From NCBI GenBank assembly GCA_022704585.1, contig JAKJGD010000123.1, forward strand, positions 1 through 6,586: 6,586 nucleotides of DNA, given 5' to 3'. A model generated the notes under the pieces. It searched no databases. It had not been told where the DNA came from and saw nothing but the letters and a program-made list of their open reading frames with translations. The position numbers were made by a program, and so were the translations under genes. Shown piece after piece: positions 1 to 6,365 of this stretch (position 1 is the first letter of the stretch; every line of letters starts with the position of its first letter). Origin of the DNA: Spirochaetota bacterium (GTDB lineage Bacteria > Spirochaetota > UBA4802 > UBA5550).

Positions 1-1642
1 CCTTCCATGTGTCGAGAACCGCGAAGTGGGAAACTCCTGAATCAAACCAGACGTCAAGGATGTCGAACTCCTTCACGAAGGTGTCGTTGCCACAGGTGCA
101 TGTTGTGCCGGCCGGTATCAGGTCTTTGATCGGGTCGGTGAACCAGGAGTCTATACCTTTTTTCCTTGATATGTCTGCAAAGAGCTTCACGCTTTCCGCG
201 GACATCATGTTCGTGCCGCACGCTTCACAGCGGAACGATGGGATGGGAACGCCCCACGACCGCTGGCGCGACAGGCACCAGTCAGGCCGGGACTCCACCA
301 TGCCCAGAAACCGGGATTGGCCCCATGCGGGAATCCATTCTGTTTTTGCGACGTTTTCTATTCCTTTTTTCCTGAGGTCATTATGGTCGATGCTCAGGAA
401 CCACTGCTCCGTGGCGCGGTAGATGAGCGGCTTCTTGCAGCGCCAGCAGTGTGGATAGGAGTGTTCGATTATTTCCGATTTGATCAGGACATTTTTTTCT
501 TTCAGGAGATCGACGATCCGATCATTGGCGTCAAACACGTTGATGCCCTTCATCTCCTTGTAATCGTCGGTGAAGCGGCCGTATTCGTCCACGGGACAAT
601 ATACGTCCAGGCCGTACTCGAGCCCGACGATGTAGTCCTCGTGCCCGTGGCCCGGTGCAGTGTGCACGATGCCGGTGCCCGCGTCGAGGGTAACATGCGT
701 GCCGAAGATGACCTTGGACTCGCGATCTATAAAGGGATGGTAGACTTTCAGCTTCCTGACGTCTTCCATCGGGATTTCAATCTCGCCGTCTTTGTCCCTT
801 CCGACGGCGCTCTCGATCTGCATGATCAGTCCCTTGGCGACGATGTAGTATTCGTTGCCGAACTTCACAGCCGAGTACTGGAATTCGGGATGAAAGCTCA
901 CCGCGAGGTTCGCCGGCAGGGTCCAGGGCGTCGTCGTCCATATCACGACATAGGTATTGTTCGAGTCAACGCCCGGGACTTTCATTGTTGCCGGGTCTAC
1001 CTTGAATTTGACGAAGATCGCCGGCGACGCGTGGTTCGCGTATTCCACCTCGGCTTCCGCCAGCGCCGTTACGCACGTAGGGCACCAGTAAATCGGCTTC
1101 TTGCTCCGGTAGATGTAACCCTTCTCGAGGATTTTACCGAATACCTCGACAATTGTGGCCTCGTAGTCGGGGGTCATGGTCTTGTAGGGGTTCTTGTAGT
1201 CGCCGAAAACGCCGAGCCGCTTGAATTCCTCCATCTGTATCTTGACGAACTTATCGGCGAACACGCGGCAGAGATCGCGGATCTTTTCCTTCGGCATGGT
1301 TTCGGCTTTCACGCCCAGCTCTCGCGTGACGTTGTGCTCGATGGGAAGGCCGTGGCAGTCCCAGCCCGGTACATAGGGAGCCTTGAAGCCCATCATGGTC
1401 TTATGCTTAACGATGATATCTTTTAGTATCTTGTTCAGGGCATGGCCCATGTGAAGGTGCCCGTTGGCATACGGGGGGCCGTCGTGCAGGATGTAGAGCT
1501 TCTGCCCGGCGCGAGATTCCTGTATCTTATCGTAGATTTCTTCCTTTTCCCATAATTTAAGCATTTCCGGCTCCCGCTGGGGCAGGTTTGCCTTCATGGG
1601 AAAATCGGTGGTTGGAAGATTGACGGTTTTCGAATAGTCCAT
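1..1642 (-). CDS. ileS: Isoleucyl-tRNA synthetase, N-terminal 547 residues (3' end outside window)
   Basis: Cytoplasmic class I aminoacyl-tRNA synthetase that charges tRNA-Ile with isoleucine using ATP and hydrolyses mischarged Val-tRNA-Ile. The HIGH signature reads PYANGHLHMGH at residues 57-67, and GWDCHGLPIE follows at 93-102. CP1 editing-domain motifs are WTTTPWTLPAN (235-245) and GTGIVHTAPGHGHEDY (322-337), which includes the Asp essential for editing in the family. Returning to the catalytic core are SRQRSWGVPIP (458-468) and DVWFDSG (530-536). Cysteine pairs at 187/190, 399/402, 472/475 and 515/517 suggest zinc-binding elements; the last pair is CxC. The HIGH form and overall pattern fit bacterial type 1 IleS, not the eukaryote-like type 2. 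The family is usually about 900-1000 residues, so the KMSKS loop, anticodon-binding domain and C-terminal zinc finger lie beyond the left edge. The ATG start has GAGG five bases upstream. No frameshift or internal stop is visible. Confidence 0.97.
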   Translation of the reverse strand, partial: MDYSKTVNLPTTDFPMKANLPQREPEMLKLWEKEEIYDKIQESRAGQKLYILHDGPPYANGHLHMGHALNKILKDIIVKHKTMMGFKAPYVPGWDCHGLPIEHNVTRELGVKAETMPKEKIRDLCRVFADKFVKIQMEEFKRLGVFGDYKNPYKTMTPDYEATIVEVFGKILEKGYIYRSKKPIYWCPTCVTALAEAEVEYANHASPAIFVKFKVDPATMKVPGVDSNNTYVVIWTTTPWTLPANLAVSFHPEFQYSAVKFGNEYYIVAKGLIMQIESAVGRDKDGEIEIPMEDVRKLKVYHPFIDRESKVIFGTHVTLDAGTGIVHTAPGHGHEDYIVGLEYGLDVYCPVDEYGRFTDDYKEMKGINVFDANDRIVDLLKEKNVLIKSEIIEHSYPHCWRCKKPLIYRATEQWFLSIDHNDLRKKGIENVAKTEWIPAWGQSRFLGMVESRPDWCLSRQRSWGVPIPSFRCEACGTNMMSAESVKLFADISRKKGIDSWFTDPIKDLIPAGTTCTCGNDTFVKEFDILDVWFDSGVSHFAVLDTWK

Positions 1643-1647
1643 ATCAG

Positions 1648-1651
1648 CCTC
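1648..1651 (-). promoter_or_regulatory. Ribosome binding site of ileS
   Basis: GAGG on the minus strand, five bases before the ATG at 1642. It supports that ATG as the start and lies eight... to be exact, four bases beyond its edge begins the leader hairpin at 1656-1694, so the site would remain single-stranded when the hairpin forms. Confidence 0.6.
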
Positions 1652-1655
1652 AATG

Positions 1656-1694
1656 ACCGGATTTTTCACGGTTGCACGTGCCTGAAAAACCGGT
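1656..1694 (-). promoter_or_regulatory. Long imperfect hairpin in the ileS leader
   Basis: The minus strand reads ACCGGTTTTTCAGG (1694-1681), a nine-base loop, then CCGTGAAAAATCCGGT (1671-1656). The arms pair over 14 bp if one C and one A in the 3' arm are bulged. The loop region contains the palindrome GCACGTGC. The structure ends 13 bases before the ileS start, just upstream of the GAGG site. There is no U-tract after it in either direction, so it is not a standard intrinsic terminator. The leader is too short for a T-box and lacks the T-box antiterminator signature. It may protect the mRNA end, bind a protein or affect translation; its role is inferred only from position. Confidence 0.45.
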
Positions 1695-1782
1695 ATTTAT
1701 AAAGAAAATAATAAACAGAGACGCCGGGGGCGAGGTGTTTTGTCAATGTTTTTTTATCCGCCCGGAACGGCTGCGAATACTA

Positions 1783-2712
1783 TCATTGTTCCGCACAGTC
1801 AATCTCCAGATCATTAAACATTTTCTCAAGCTCCTTTCGGAGATCGGTCTGGTCCCAGGTGCTGACCCTCCTGCCCTGCTTCGTGGTAAAGGCGCTGCCG
1901 TTGTAATACGCGACCGCCCAGAAGGGCGTGCCGGCGCAGGCAAAATAGCGCGCCGCGATCGATCCGGTAATCACAATGGGATGCCAGGGGTCTACCAGAT
2001 TATATACCTCCTTCGTGGGAAGCCCGACATAGTTCCTGATGGATGAAAAAAGCTTCATGTCGGTCAGTGACGTGTCTGTCAGTGCCGAGCGCGTATCGAA
2101 ATCACCGGTCAGACGGCGCCACAACCGGCCGCTGCGGTCGGAAATCGTTTCAACCTTCAATGGGCTCCCTTCGTGCCGTGCGAACGAGAATTCCGCGCTG
2201 AACTTTTCCCATGTGTAGCCGTCCTGATTCTGGTGGCTGGACCAGAGGATTATTTTCTGGTCAAGCTCAGGCAGCATGAGGAGCGACCGGTCGTTCAGAT
2301 TGGCAAGGTCTGCAGGGTCGGCCGCCGGGTTTGCGAGCATGAAGCGCCGTCCCAGTCCGTTTTCATCGTCCAGGATAATGTACACGCCGAACCAGGCATC
2401 CTTGAACCTGGAGGTCGGGTCGATGAAATTGGTGACGTCCTGTAAGCAGGGGCTGGAAACCTTCTCGTAGCTGCCGACCGTATACACATTATATGCCCTG
2501 ATCATGACCGTGCCGTCTGAAATGTCACGGAGCATGGTGTCGAATTTAATCATGAAAGGCTTTTCGTATATCCCGGCAGGGACCCCGGCGAGCCTGACAT
2601 GGATGCCGAGCTTCTTCAGGTCAACATTCCTGACAAGCCGGGCCAGATCTGCGGCGCTGCAGGATACAAAAATGAGCAGAAGCATGATCAACGGAACTTT
2701 TTTTATTCGCAT
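1783..2712 (-). CDS. Putative lipoprotein, 309 residues, family not recognised
   Basis: The protein starts with basic residues (MRIKKV), a hydrophobic stretch at about 6-16 and a lipobox-like F15-V16-S17-C18, so it is probably a lipid-anchored envelope protein with Cys18 acylated. No transmembrane segment follows. The mature part is mixed charged/aromatic and looks globular. It has cysteines at 89, 259 and 306 and Trp-rich segments (WFGVYIILDDENG at 107-119, FWAVAYYNGSAF at 264-275). I recognise no domain and assign no function. The ATG at 2712 is chosen because AAGGAG lies five bases upstream and the signal peptide begins there; the same frame stays open to 2808, but that extension overlaps recD and would bury the signal peptide. 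It begins 23 bases after the recD stop, so it is probably cotranscribed with recD. ileS follows after 140 bases. Confidence 0.85.
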   Translation of the reverse strand: MRIKKVPLIMLLLIFVSCSAADLARLVRNVDLKKLGIHVRLAGVPAGIYEKPFMIKFDTMLRDISDGTVMIRAYNVYTVGSYEKVSSPCLQDVTNFIDPTSRFKDAWFGVYIILDDENGLGRRFMLANPAADPADLANLNDRSLLMLPELDQKIILWSSHQNQDGYTWEKFSAEFSFARHEGSPLKVETISDRSGRLWRRLTGDFDTRSALTDTSLTDMKLFSSIRNYVGLPTKEVYNLVDPWHPIVITGSIAARYFACAGTPFWAVAYYNGSAFTTKQGRRVSTWDQTDLRKELEKMFNDLEIDCAEQ

Positions 2713-2717
2713 AATTA

Positions 2718-2723
2718 CTCCTT
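2718..2723 (-). promoter_or_regulatory. Strong ribosome binding site of the lipoprotein gene
   Basis: AAGGAG on the minus strand, five bases before the ATG at 2712 and inside the 23-base gap after recD. It decides the start against the longer in-frame reading from 2808. Confidence 0.8.
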
Positions 2724-2735
2724 GTTTTGATGGTG

Positions 2736-4790
2736 TCAGAACCGGATGCCCGATTCCCGTTCCAGCCTGTTTTGAATCGCCCGGCGCAGATCGTCGCGGC
2801 CGGCGCAAATTATGACCAGGCGTTTCGCCCTGGTGAGGCCCGTGTAAAGTATTTCCTTGGTAAGGAGAAAATCGGTCATGCCCTCCGGCAGTACAAGGAG
2901 CACGCCGCCGTACTCCGAGCCCTGGCTTTTGTGCACGGTGATGGCAAAGGAAGGCTCAAAGGGCGGAAGGCCCTCGACCGGATACGATGCGAAACCGTCG
3001 AACCGGCTGAACACCCCGCTGTATCTGCCGTCACCGCCTTTCATGATCACTCCCACGTCGCCGTTGAACAGGGACCGGTCGTAATCGTTCCTGGTAATAA
3101 TGATGGGGGCGCCGCCGAATATTCCGCCCGTTCCCGCCGGGTCGAGCGACATGCCGATCCTGCCGATCAGGTGCCGGTTGATGCCTGACGTTCCCGCCGG
3201 GCCGGAGCGGACCGGGCTCAGTATTCGCGCCTCGTCAAGCCGCATGAAGAGGGCGTGAAGCGGTGCGTTCCCTTCTGCGCCTGAAGGAAGTGCCGCTGCA
3301 GCGTCCGAGACGATCTCCCGGTAGGACGGAAGCGAGGAAGCGGCGGCTTCATAATACCGGCCGGCCCACGCGTCGAGGACTCCGTGGAGCCCTTGTAGAA
3401 ATGTGGTGCCGGCACTGGCGGGGTCGATAAGCCAGACACCGCATTCCGGAAAGCCCCTTCGCAGGTCCAGCTCGGGGATGTCCCCAGCAACCGACCCGTC
3501 CTGCTCATTGATGCGTGACGCGATGGCAGTGATGCTTTTTTCGGAGCGGTAGCTGTCGGCGAGGATGACGACGCGGTCCTCAAGCGGTCCACCGTCGCCG
3601 CCCGGAGCAGCTGGCAGCATCGCTTCGTCCATGTCAGGAAAAATCCTCTTGATGACGGAAGCGGCTCCGGTACTGTAGCATGCCGTACGGTTCTCGGAAA
3701 TCAGATCTGACAGGACCGCCCCGGCTTCGACCGACGGGAGCTGATTGCGGTCACCCAGCATGACGACGCCCGCGCCATTTTCGACCGCATCGAGGAGCCT
3801 GCTCAGGAGGAGGATGTCGATCATCGACGCCTCGTCTATGATTATGAGATCGGCCGGCACCCTGTTGTAGGCGTTGTGCATGAAATCGTTTCGTGACGGG
3901 CTGAACTTGAGGAGGCGGTGCAGCGTCTCCCCCTGGATCGATGCGAGGGAGATGTCCTCTTCGCCCGGCGCCTCAAGGGAAGCGATGCCCCGGCGCACTG
4001 CCTCCGCCAGCTTCTGCGCGGCCCGGCCGGTGGGCGCCGTGATTCTCATGCGCTCAGCCGGAATGCCCATGCGAACCATCATCCGCAGGAGGTTGATGAC
4101 GATAAAAGTTTTCCCGGTGCCCGGCCCGCCCGATACAAGGATGAAATTGTTCAGTGCCGGCAGGAGGATGCCGAGCCGCTGCCCGGCGTTCAGAAGGGCG
4201 GGGGAGCCGTTTACCAGCACGGGCTTAATACTGAGAATGGCGCCAGCTGCAGCTGCCAGTATATCGGGGTTTTCCGGAAGGCGTGTTTTCCGGGATAGAA
4301 TGCCGGTCAGGGCACGCTTGAGGGATTGTTCGGCAGCGTAGTATTTCTGGAAATACAGATAGCGGTTTGTGCCGTCAGTGACCAGTATCAGGGGCTTGTA
4401 CGACTCGCGCGGATCGTCGAATAGAGCCGGGCCGGCCGGGTCTTTTTCATAGATCAGCCCGGCAAACGCGCCCATTCCATCCAGTATCGACCGTATTGCC
4501 CGGGCTGTTCTGTCGCCGGCCACCTGCTCTAATTTTTTTTTGAGGGATTCAGGAGAAAGCCTCAGGCATACGCTCCCCTCGTAGAGAGACATGAACATGG
4601 CGATAAGGAGCAGGTGCAGTTCCGTTTCGCGGGTGCCGGATAGCGCCACCAGGTCGCGGATGGTCAGGTAATCGATCATCTGAAGATTGAGCTGCTCGAC
4701 CGCGGTCTCATACACGGAGCGCAGCTCGGCAGGGTCCGTGTTGGAGATCACAGAACAATCGATCAGGAGTTGGGGGGATATATCGTCCAC
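2736..4790 (-). CDS. recD: RecBCD (exodeoxyribonuclease V) alpha subunit, SF1 DNA helicase RecD
   Basis: This is the 5'-3' helicase subunit of the RecBCD nuclease/helicase, which processes double-strand ends for recombination and degrades foreign linear DNA. At 684 residues it is slightly longer than a typical RecD (about 600). Motifs in order: Walker A GGPGTGKT (221-228), Ia TAPTGRAAQKL (251-261), GETLHRLLK (287-295), Walker B IIIDEASMID (316-325), III GDRNQLPSVEAG (346-357), IV DSYRS (412-416), the RecD-type ILSPVRSGPAGTSGIN segment (523-538), V TVHKSQGSEY (618-627) and VI YTGLTRAK (649-656). The N-terminal part (about 35-150) resembles the RecD interface domain, not the helix-hairpin-helix region of RecD2. 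The GTG start is preferred: AAGGA lies eight bases upstream and an in-frame TGA lies eight codons upstream with no other start between. No recB or recC is adjacent within the window: upstream is a divergent gene, downstream a lipoprotein gene. Confidence 0.93.
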   Translation of the reverse strand: MDDISPQLLIDCSVISNTDPAELRSVYETAVEQLNLQMIDYLTIRDLVALSGTRETELHLLLIAMFMSLYEGSVCLRLSPESLKKKLEQVAGDRTARAIRSILDGMGAFAGLIYEKDPAGPALFDDPRESYKPLILVTDGTNRYLYFQKYYAAEQSLKRALTGILSRKTRLPENPDILAAAAGAILSIKPVLVNGSPALLNAGQRLGILLPALNNFILVSGGPGTGKTFIVINLLRMMVRMGIPAERMRITAPTGRAAQKLAEAVRRGIASLEAPGEEDISLASIQGETLHRLLKFSPSRNDFMHNAYNRVPADLIIIDEASMIDILLLSRLLDAVENGAGVVMLGDRNQLPSVEAGAVLSDLISENRTACYSTGAASVIKRIFPDMDEAMLPAAPGGDGGPLEDRVVILADSYRSEKSITAIASRINEQDGSVAGDIPELDLRRGFPECGVWLIDPASAGTTFLQGLHGVLDAWAGRYYEAAASSLPSYREIVSDAAAALPSGAEGNAPLHALFMRLDEARILSPVRSGPAGTSGINRHLIGRIGMSLDPAGTGGIFGGAPIIITRNDYDRSLFNGDVGVIMKGGDGRYSGVFSRFDGFASYPVEGLPPFEPSFAITVHKSQGSEYGGVLLVLPEGMTDFLLTKEILYTGLTRAKRLVIICAGRDDLRRAIQNRLERESGIRF

Positions 4791-4798
4791 ATGCTGTA

Positions 4799-4803
4799 TC
4801 CTT
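4799..4803 (-). promoter_or_regulatory. Ribosome binding site supporting the GTG start of recD
   Basis: AAGGA on the minus strand, eight bases before the GTG at 4790. An in-frame TGA eight codons upstream excludes a longer product, and the next in-frame ATG lies at residue 38, inside the conserved N-terminal region. Confidence 0.6.
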
Positions 4804-4851
4804 GCCGATAGTCAGGGCCGATTCACGATGAACTGGATCGAACAGGCCAAT

Positions 4852-4879
4852 GATCTACGGGTCTTTTTCTTTATGTCAA
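4852..4879 (-). promoter_or_regulatory. Possible sigma70-type promoter for recD
   Basis: On the minus strand a consensus -35 hexamer TTGACA (4879-4874) is followed after 16 bases by TAGATC (4857-4852), which matches three of six positions of the -10 consensus. It lies about 60-90 bases upstream of the recD GTG, a plausible leader length. The -35 falls between the arms of the inverted repeat at 4866-4891. The weak -10 makes this tentative. Confidence 0.35.
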
Positions 4880-4899
4880 CATATAAAGAAATTTTTCTT
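4866..4899. repeat. Overlapping inverted repeats in the AT-rich divergent intergenic region
   Basis: TTTCTTTAT (4866-4874) and ATAAAGAAA (4883-4891) form a perfect 9-bp inverted repeat with an eight-base spacer. The second arm also pairs with TTTCTT at 4894-4899 (AAGAAA, two bases, TTTCTT). TTTTTCTT therefore occurs twice as a direct repeat, 28 bases apart (4864 and 4892). The surrounding 45 bases contain only 10 G or C, in contrast to the GC-rich genes. The site lies between divergent recD and hbd and covers the candidate recD -35, so an operator for a dimeric regulator is possible. Low-complexity AT sequence makes chance repeats more likely. Confidence 0.4.
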
Positions 4900-4949
4900 G
4901 CATAAATAGGGGAATGTGCATTTATACGAATACCGATGGTCAGGCACGA

Positions 4950-4963
4950 CCGCCGCGCGGCGG
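4950..4963. repeat. 14-bp perfect GC palindrome upstream of hbd
   Basis: CCGCCGCGCGGCGG is its own reverse complement and is overlapped by a second palindrome, GCGGCCGC, at 4960-4967. It ends 33 bases before the hbd ATG, in what is probably the hbd leader or promoter region. It could be a regulator site or a leader hairpin. There is no T-run after it, so it is not a standard terminator. Confidence 0.4.
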
Positions 4964-4987
4964 CCGCGCTCCATTTCCGTATTCTGT

Positions 4988-4991
4988 GAGG
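4988..4991 (+). promoter_or_regulatory. Ribosome binding site of hbd
   Basis: GAGG five bases before the ATG at 4997. It supports this ATG over an in-frame GTG at 4916, whose 27 extra residues do not belong to the dehydrogenase fold. Confidence 0.7.
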
Positions 4992-4996
4992 TTGTC

Positions 4997-5845
4997 ATGA
5001 AAAAAGTTGCAGTCATTGGAACCGGGCTCATGGGAACCGACATTGCCTTTACCTCGGCAGTCGCCGGCTTCGAGGTACTGCTGTACGACAAAGATCGCGG
5101 GAGGAGCGACACGGCTCTGGGCCGCATACGGGAACGTCTGGAGCGATATGTGGAGTCCGACAGGATTGACCGGAGCAAAGAAAAAGACATGGTGAAGCAC
5201 GTCGCGGTGTGCGGCTCGCTTGAGGAAACCGCCGATGCCCTGATCGTCATCGAATGCGTGACAGAGGACCTCGCGGTCAAGCAGGCCGTGTTCAGCGAGC
5301 TGGACCGGGCATGCCGGGCGGACGCAGTACTTGCCACCAATACATCCTCCATATCTATCACCGAGATAGCCGCAGCCACGAAACGGCCCGAGTCGGTCAT
5401 CGGACTCCATTTTCTTAACCCGGCGCATGTTATGAAGCTTGTCGAGATCATTCCCGGCATAACGACGACCCGGGAAACGGTAGAGGTGGCCAAGACCTTT
5501 GTGAAGAAGCTCGGCAAGATACATGTCGAGTCAAAGGACTACCCGGGCTTCCTGTTGAACCGGATGCTCGTGCCGCTCATCAACGAAGCGATTTACCTTC
5601 TGTATGAGGGTGCCGGAACCGCCGAATCGATCGACCGCGTCATGAAAGCAGGCCTCAATTTCCCCATGGGCCCCCTTGCCCTTGCTGACCTGATAGGCCT
5701 GGACGTCCTTCTCGCCGTGATCGAAGAAATGCATCGCGGTTATTCCGATTCCAAGTATCGGCCCTGTCCGCTGCTGAAAAAATATGTGGCTGCCGGCTAC
5801 CTGGGCAAGAAATCGGGGCGGGGCTTCTACATATATAACGATTGA
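4997..5845 (+). CDS. hbd: 3-hydroxybutyryl-CoA (3-hydroxyacyl-CoA) dehydrogenase
   Basis: Cytoplasmic dehydrogenase that interconverts (S)-3-hydroxyacyl-CoA and 3-ketoacyl-CoA with a nicotinamide cofactor, used in fatty-acid beta-oxidation or in butyrate/crotonyl-CoA metabolism. The 282 residues match the usual length of the short stand-alone enzyme. The N-terminal Rossmann domain (about 1-182) has G8-T-G-L-M-G13 and Asp31 ending the second strand, which suggests NAD over NADP. The C-terminal 3HCDH domain follows (about 184-281). Catalytic-type residues are all present: Ser117 in TNTSS, His138 in GLHFLNP, Glu150 in MKLVE and Asn188 in GFLLNRM. An oddity is His144 in NPAHVM, where relatives usually have Pro. 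No thiolase, crotonase or acyl-CoA dehydrogenase gene lies in the window, so the direction and chain length in vivo cannot be decided. It is divergent from recD and may lead a plus-strand operon. Confidence 0.94.
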   Translation: MKKVAVIGTGLMGTDIAFTSAVAGFEVLLYDKDRGRSDTALGRIRERLERYVESDRIDRSKEKDMVKHVAVCGSLEETADALIVIECVTEDLAVKQAVFSELDRACRADAVLATNTSSISITEIAAATKRPESVIGLHFLNPAHVMKLVEIIPGITTTRETVEVAKTFVKKLGKIHVESKDYPGFLLNRMLVPLINEAIYLLYEGAGTAESIDRVMKAGLNFPMGPLALADLIGLDVLLAVIEEMHRGYSDSKYRPCPLLKKYVAAGYLGKKSGRGFYIYND

Positions 5846-5901
5846 TCTTCTCTGCACCGTGCGGCGTAATTCACCGGACCCGGTCACAATACTGTAAAGC
5901 C

Positions 5902-6324
5902 ATGAAACATTATTCAATAATTTTACTGGTGTGTGTTTTATTCGCCGGTGCCGGATGCAGCGTGAGAGTGCCGGAGAGATCAATATCGGCGTTGCCGGAT
6001 ACTGATAGCCGGAGCCATGCGTCCGGAGATTCCAGGGAGGAGTGTCTTCAATCGATCAGGCGGGCGCGCAGCGACGCCCGGTACGGGACTTACCGCATGT
6101 ACGTGTTCGGCGGGGAACGGTACGATGCGCGCTTTTCGGGGTTCCTGAAGGAATATATGCGGACTACATATAATATCGAGCTCATCGTCCTGGGCGAGAA
6201 TGACCGTGGCCGGGACAAGTGCTACAGCAACGAGATGGATAAAATAATCTTCACTACGTTCGGACCGGATATCCTGGCCCGGGCCGAACAGGAGACGCGG
6301 GAGCTTCTTGATACCGGGAGATGA
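5902..6324 (+). CDS. Small putative lipoprotein, 140 residues, family not recognised
   Basis: MKHYSIILLVCVLFAGAGC is a short lipoprotein signal peptide: a basic start, a hydrophobic core at about 5-15 and a G16-A17-G18-C19 lipobox, giving a mature protein of about 122 residues anchored at Cys19. Residues 20-45 are polar and Ser/Asp/Arg-rich, probably a flexible linker. A compact domain seems to follow (about 46-140) with YRMYVFGGERYD (64-75), a helix-like FSGFLKEYMRTTYNIE (78-93) and IIFTTFGPDIL (115-125). Other cysteines are at 11, 48 and 107. I recognise no family. The ATG at 5902 is chosen because the signal peptide starts there; the ribosome binding site is poor (TAAAG three bases upstream). 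The frame is open back to 5842 but that would put 20 residues before the signal. It lies 56 bases after hbd and 41 before the next gene, with no clear terminator, so cotranscription is possible. Confidence 0.75.
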   Translation: MKHYSIILLVCVLFAGAGCSVRVPERSISALPDTDSRSHASGDSREECLQSIRRARSDARYGTYRMYVFGGERYDARFSGFLKEYMRTTYNIELIVLGENDRGRDKCYSNEMDKIIFTTFGPDILARAEQETRELLDTGR

Positions 6325-6365
6325 ACTCCGGCTTCGCGCCGAAATTCCACGAACGGGGGTATTAC

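Noticed and set aside
317..1426. A 369-codon open frame on the plus strand
   Set aside because: It lies entirely antisense to ileS, whose motifs are unmistakable; the long open frame is a by-product of GC-rich codon usage.
1696..1746. ileS promoter based on TTGACA at 1741-1746 (minus strand)
   Set aside because: No -10-like hexamer lies 16-18 bases downstream; the nearest AT-rich candidates (TATTAT, TATAAA) are 27 and 39 bases away.
2713..2808. N-terminal extension of the recD-linked lipoprotein
   Set aside because: It would overlap recD and hide the signal peptide; AAGGAG points to the ATG at 2712.
3129..3202. Direct repeat of CGTTCCCGCCGGG about 60 bases apart
   Set aside because: Both copies are inside recD and encode similar PAGT-x-G segments; best explained by codon bias in a GC-rich gene.
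4916..4996. N-terminal extension of hbd from an in-frame GTG with AGGGGA just upstream
   Set aside because: The 27 extra residues precede the standard MKKVAVIG start of the Rossmann fold, and the ATG at 4997 has its own well-placed GAGG.
4876..5517. Open frames of about 190-210 codons on the minus strand across hbd
   Set aside because: They are antisense to a gene with intact catalytic residues and have low-complexity Ser/Arg-rich translations with no domain.
5873..5884. ACCGG-AC-CCGGT dyad after hbd as a terminator
   Set aside because: The stem is only 5 bp with a two-base loop and no T-run follows.
6329..6341. CGGC-loop-GCCG hairpin between the two right-hand lipoprotein genes
   Set aside because: A 4-bp stem without a T-run is too weak to call a terminator.
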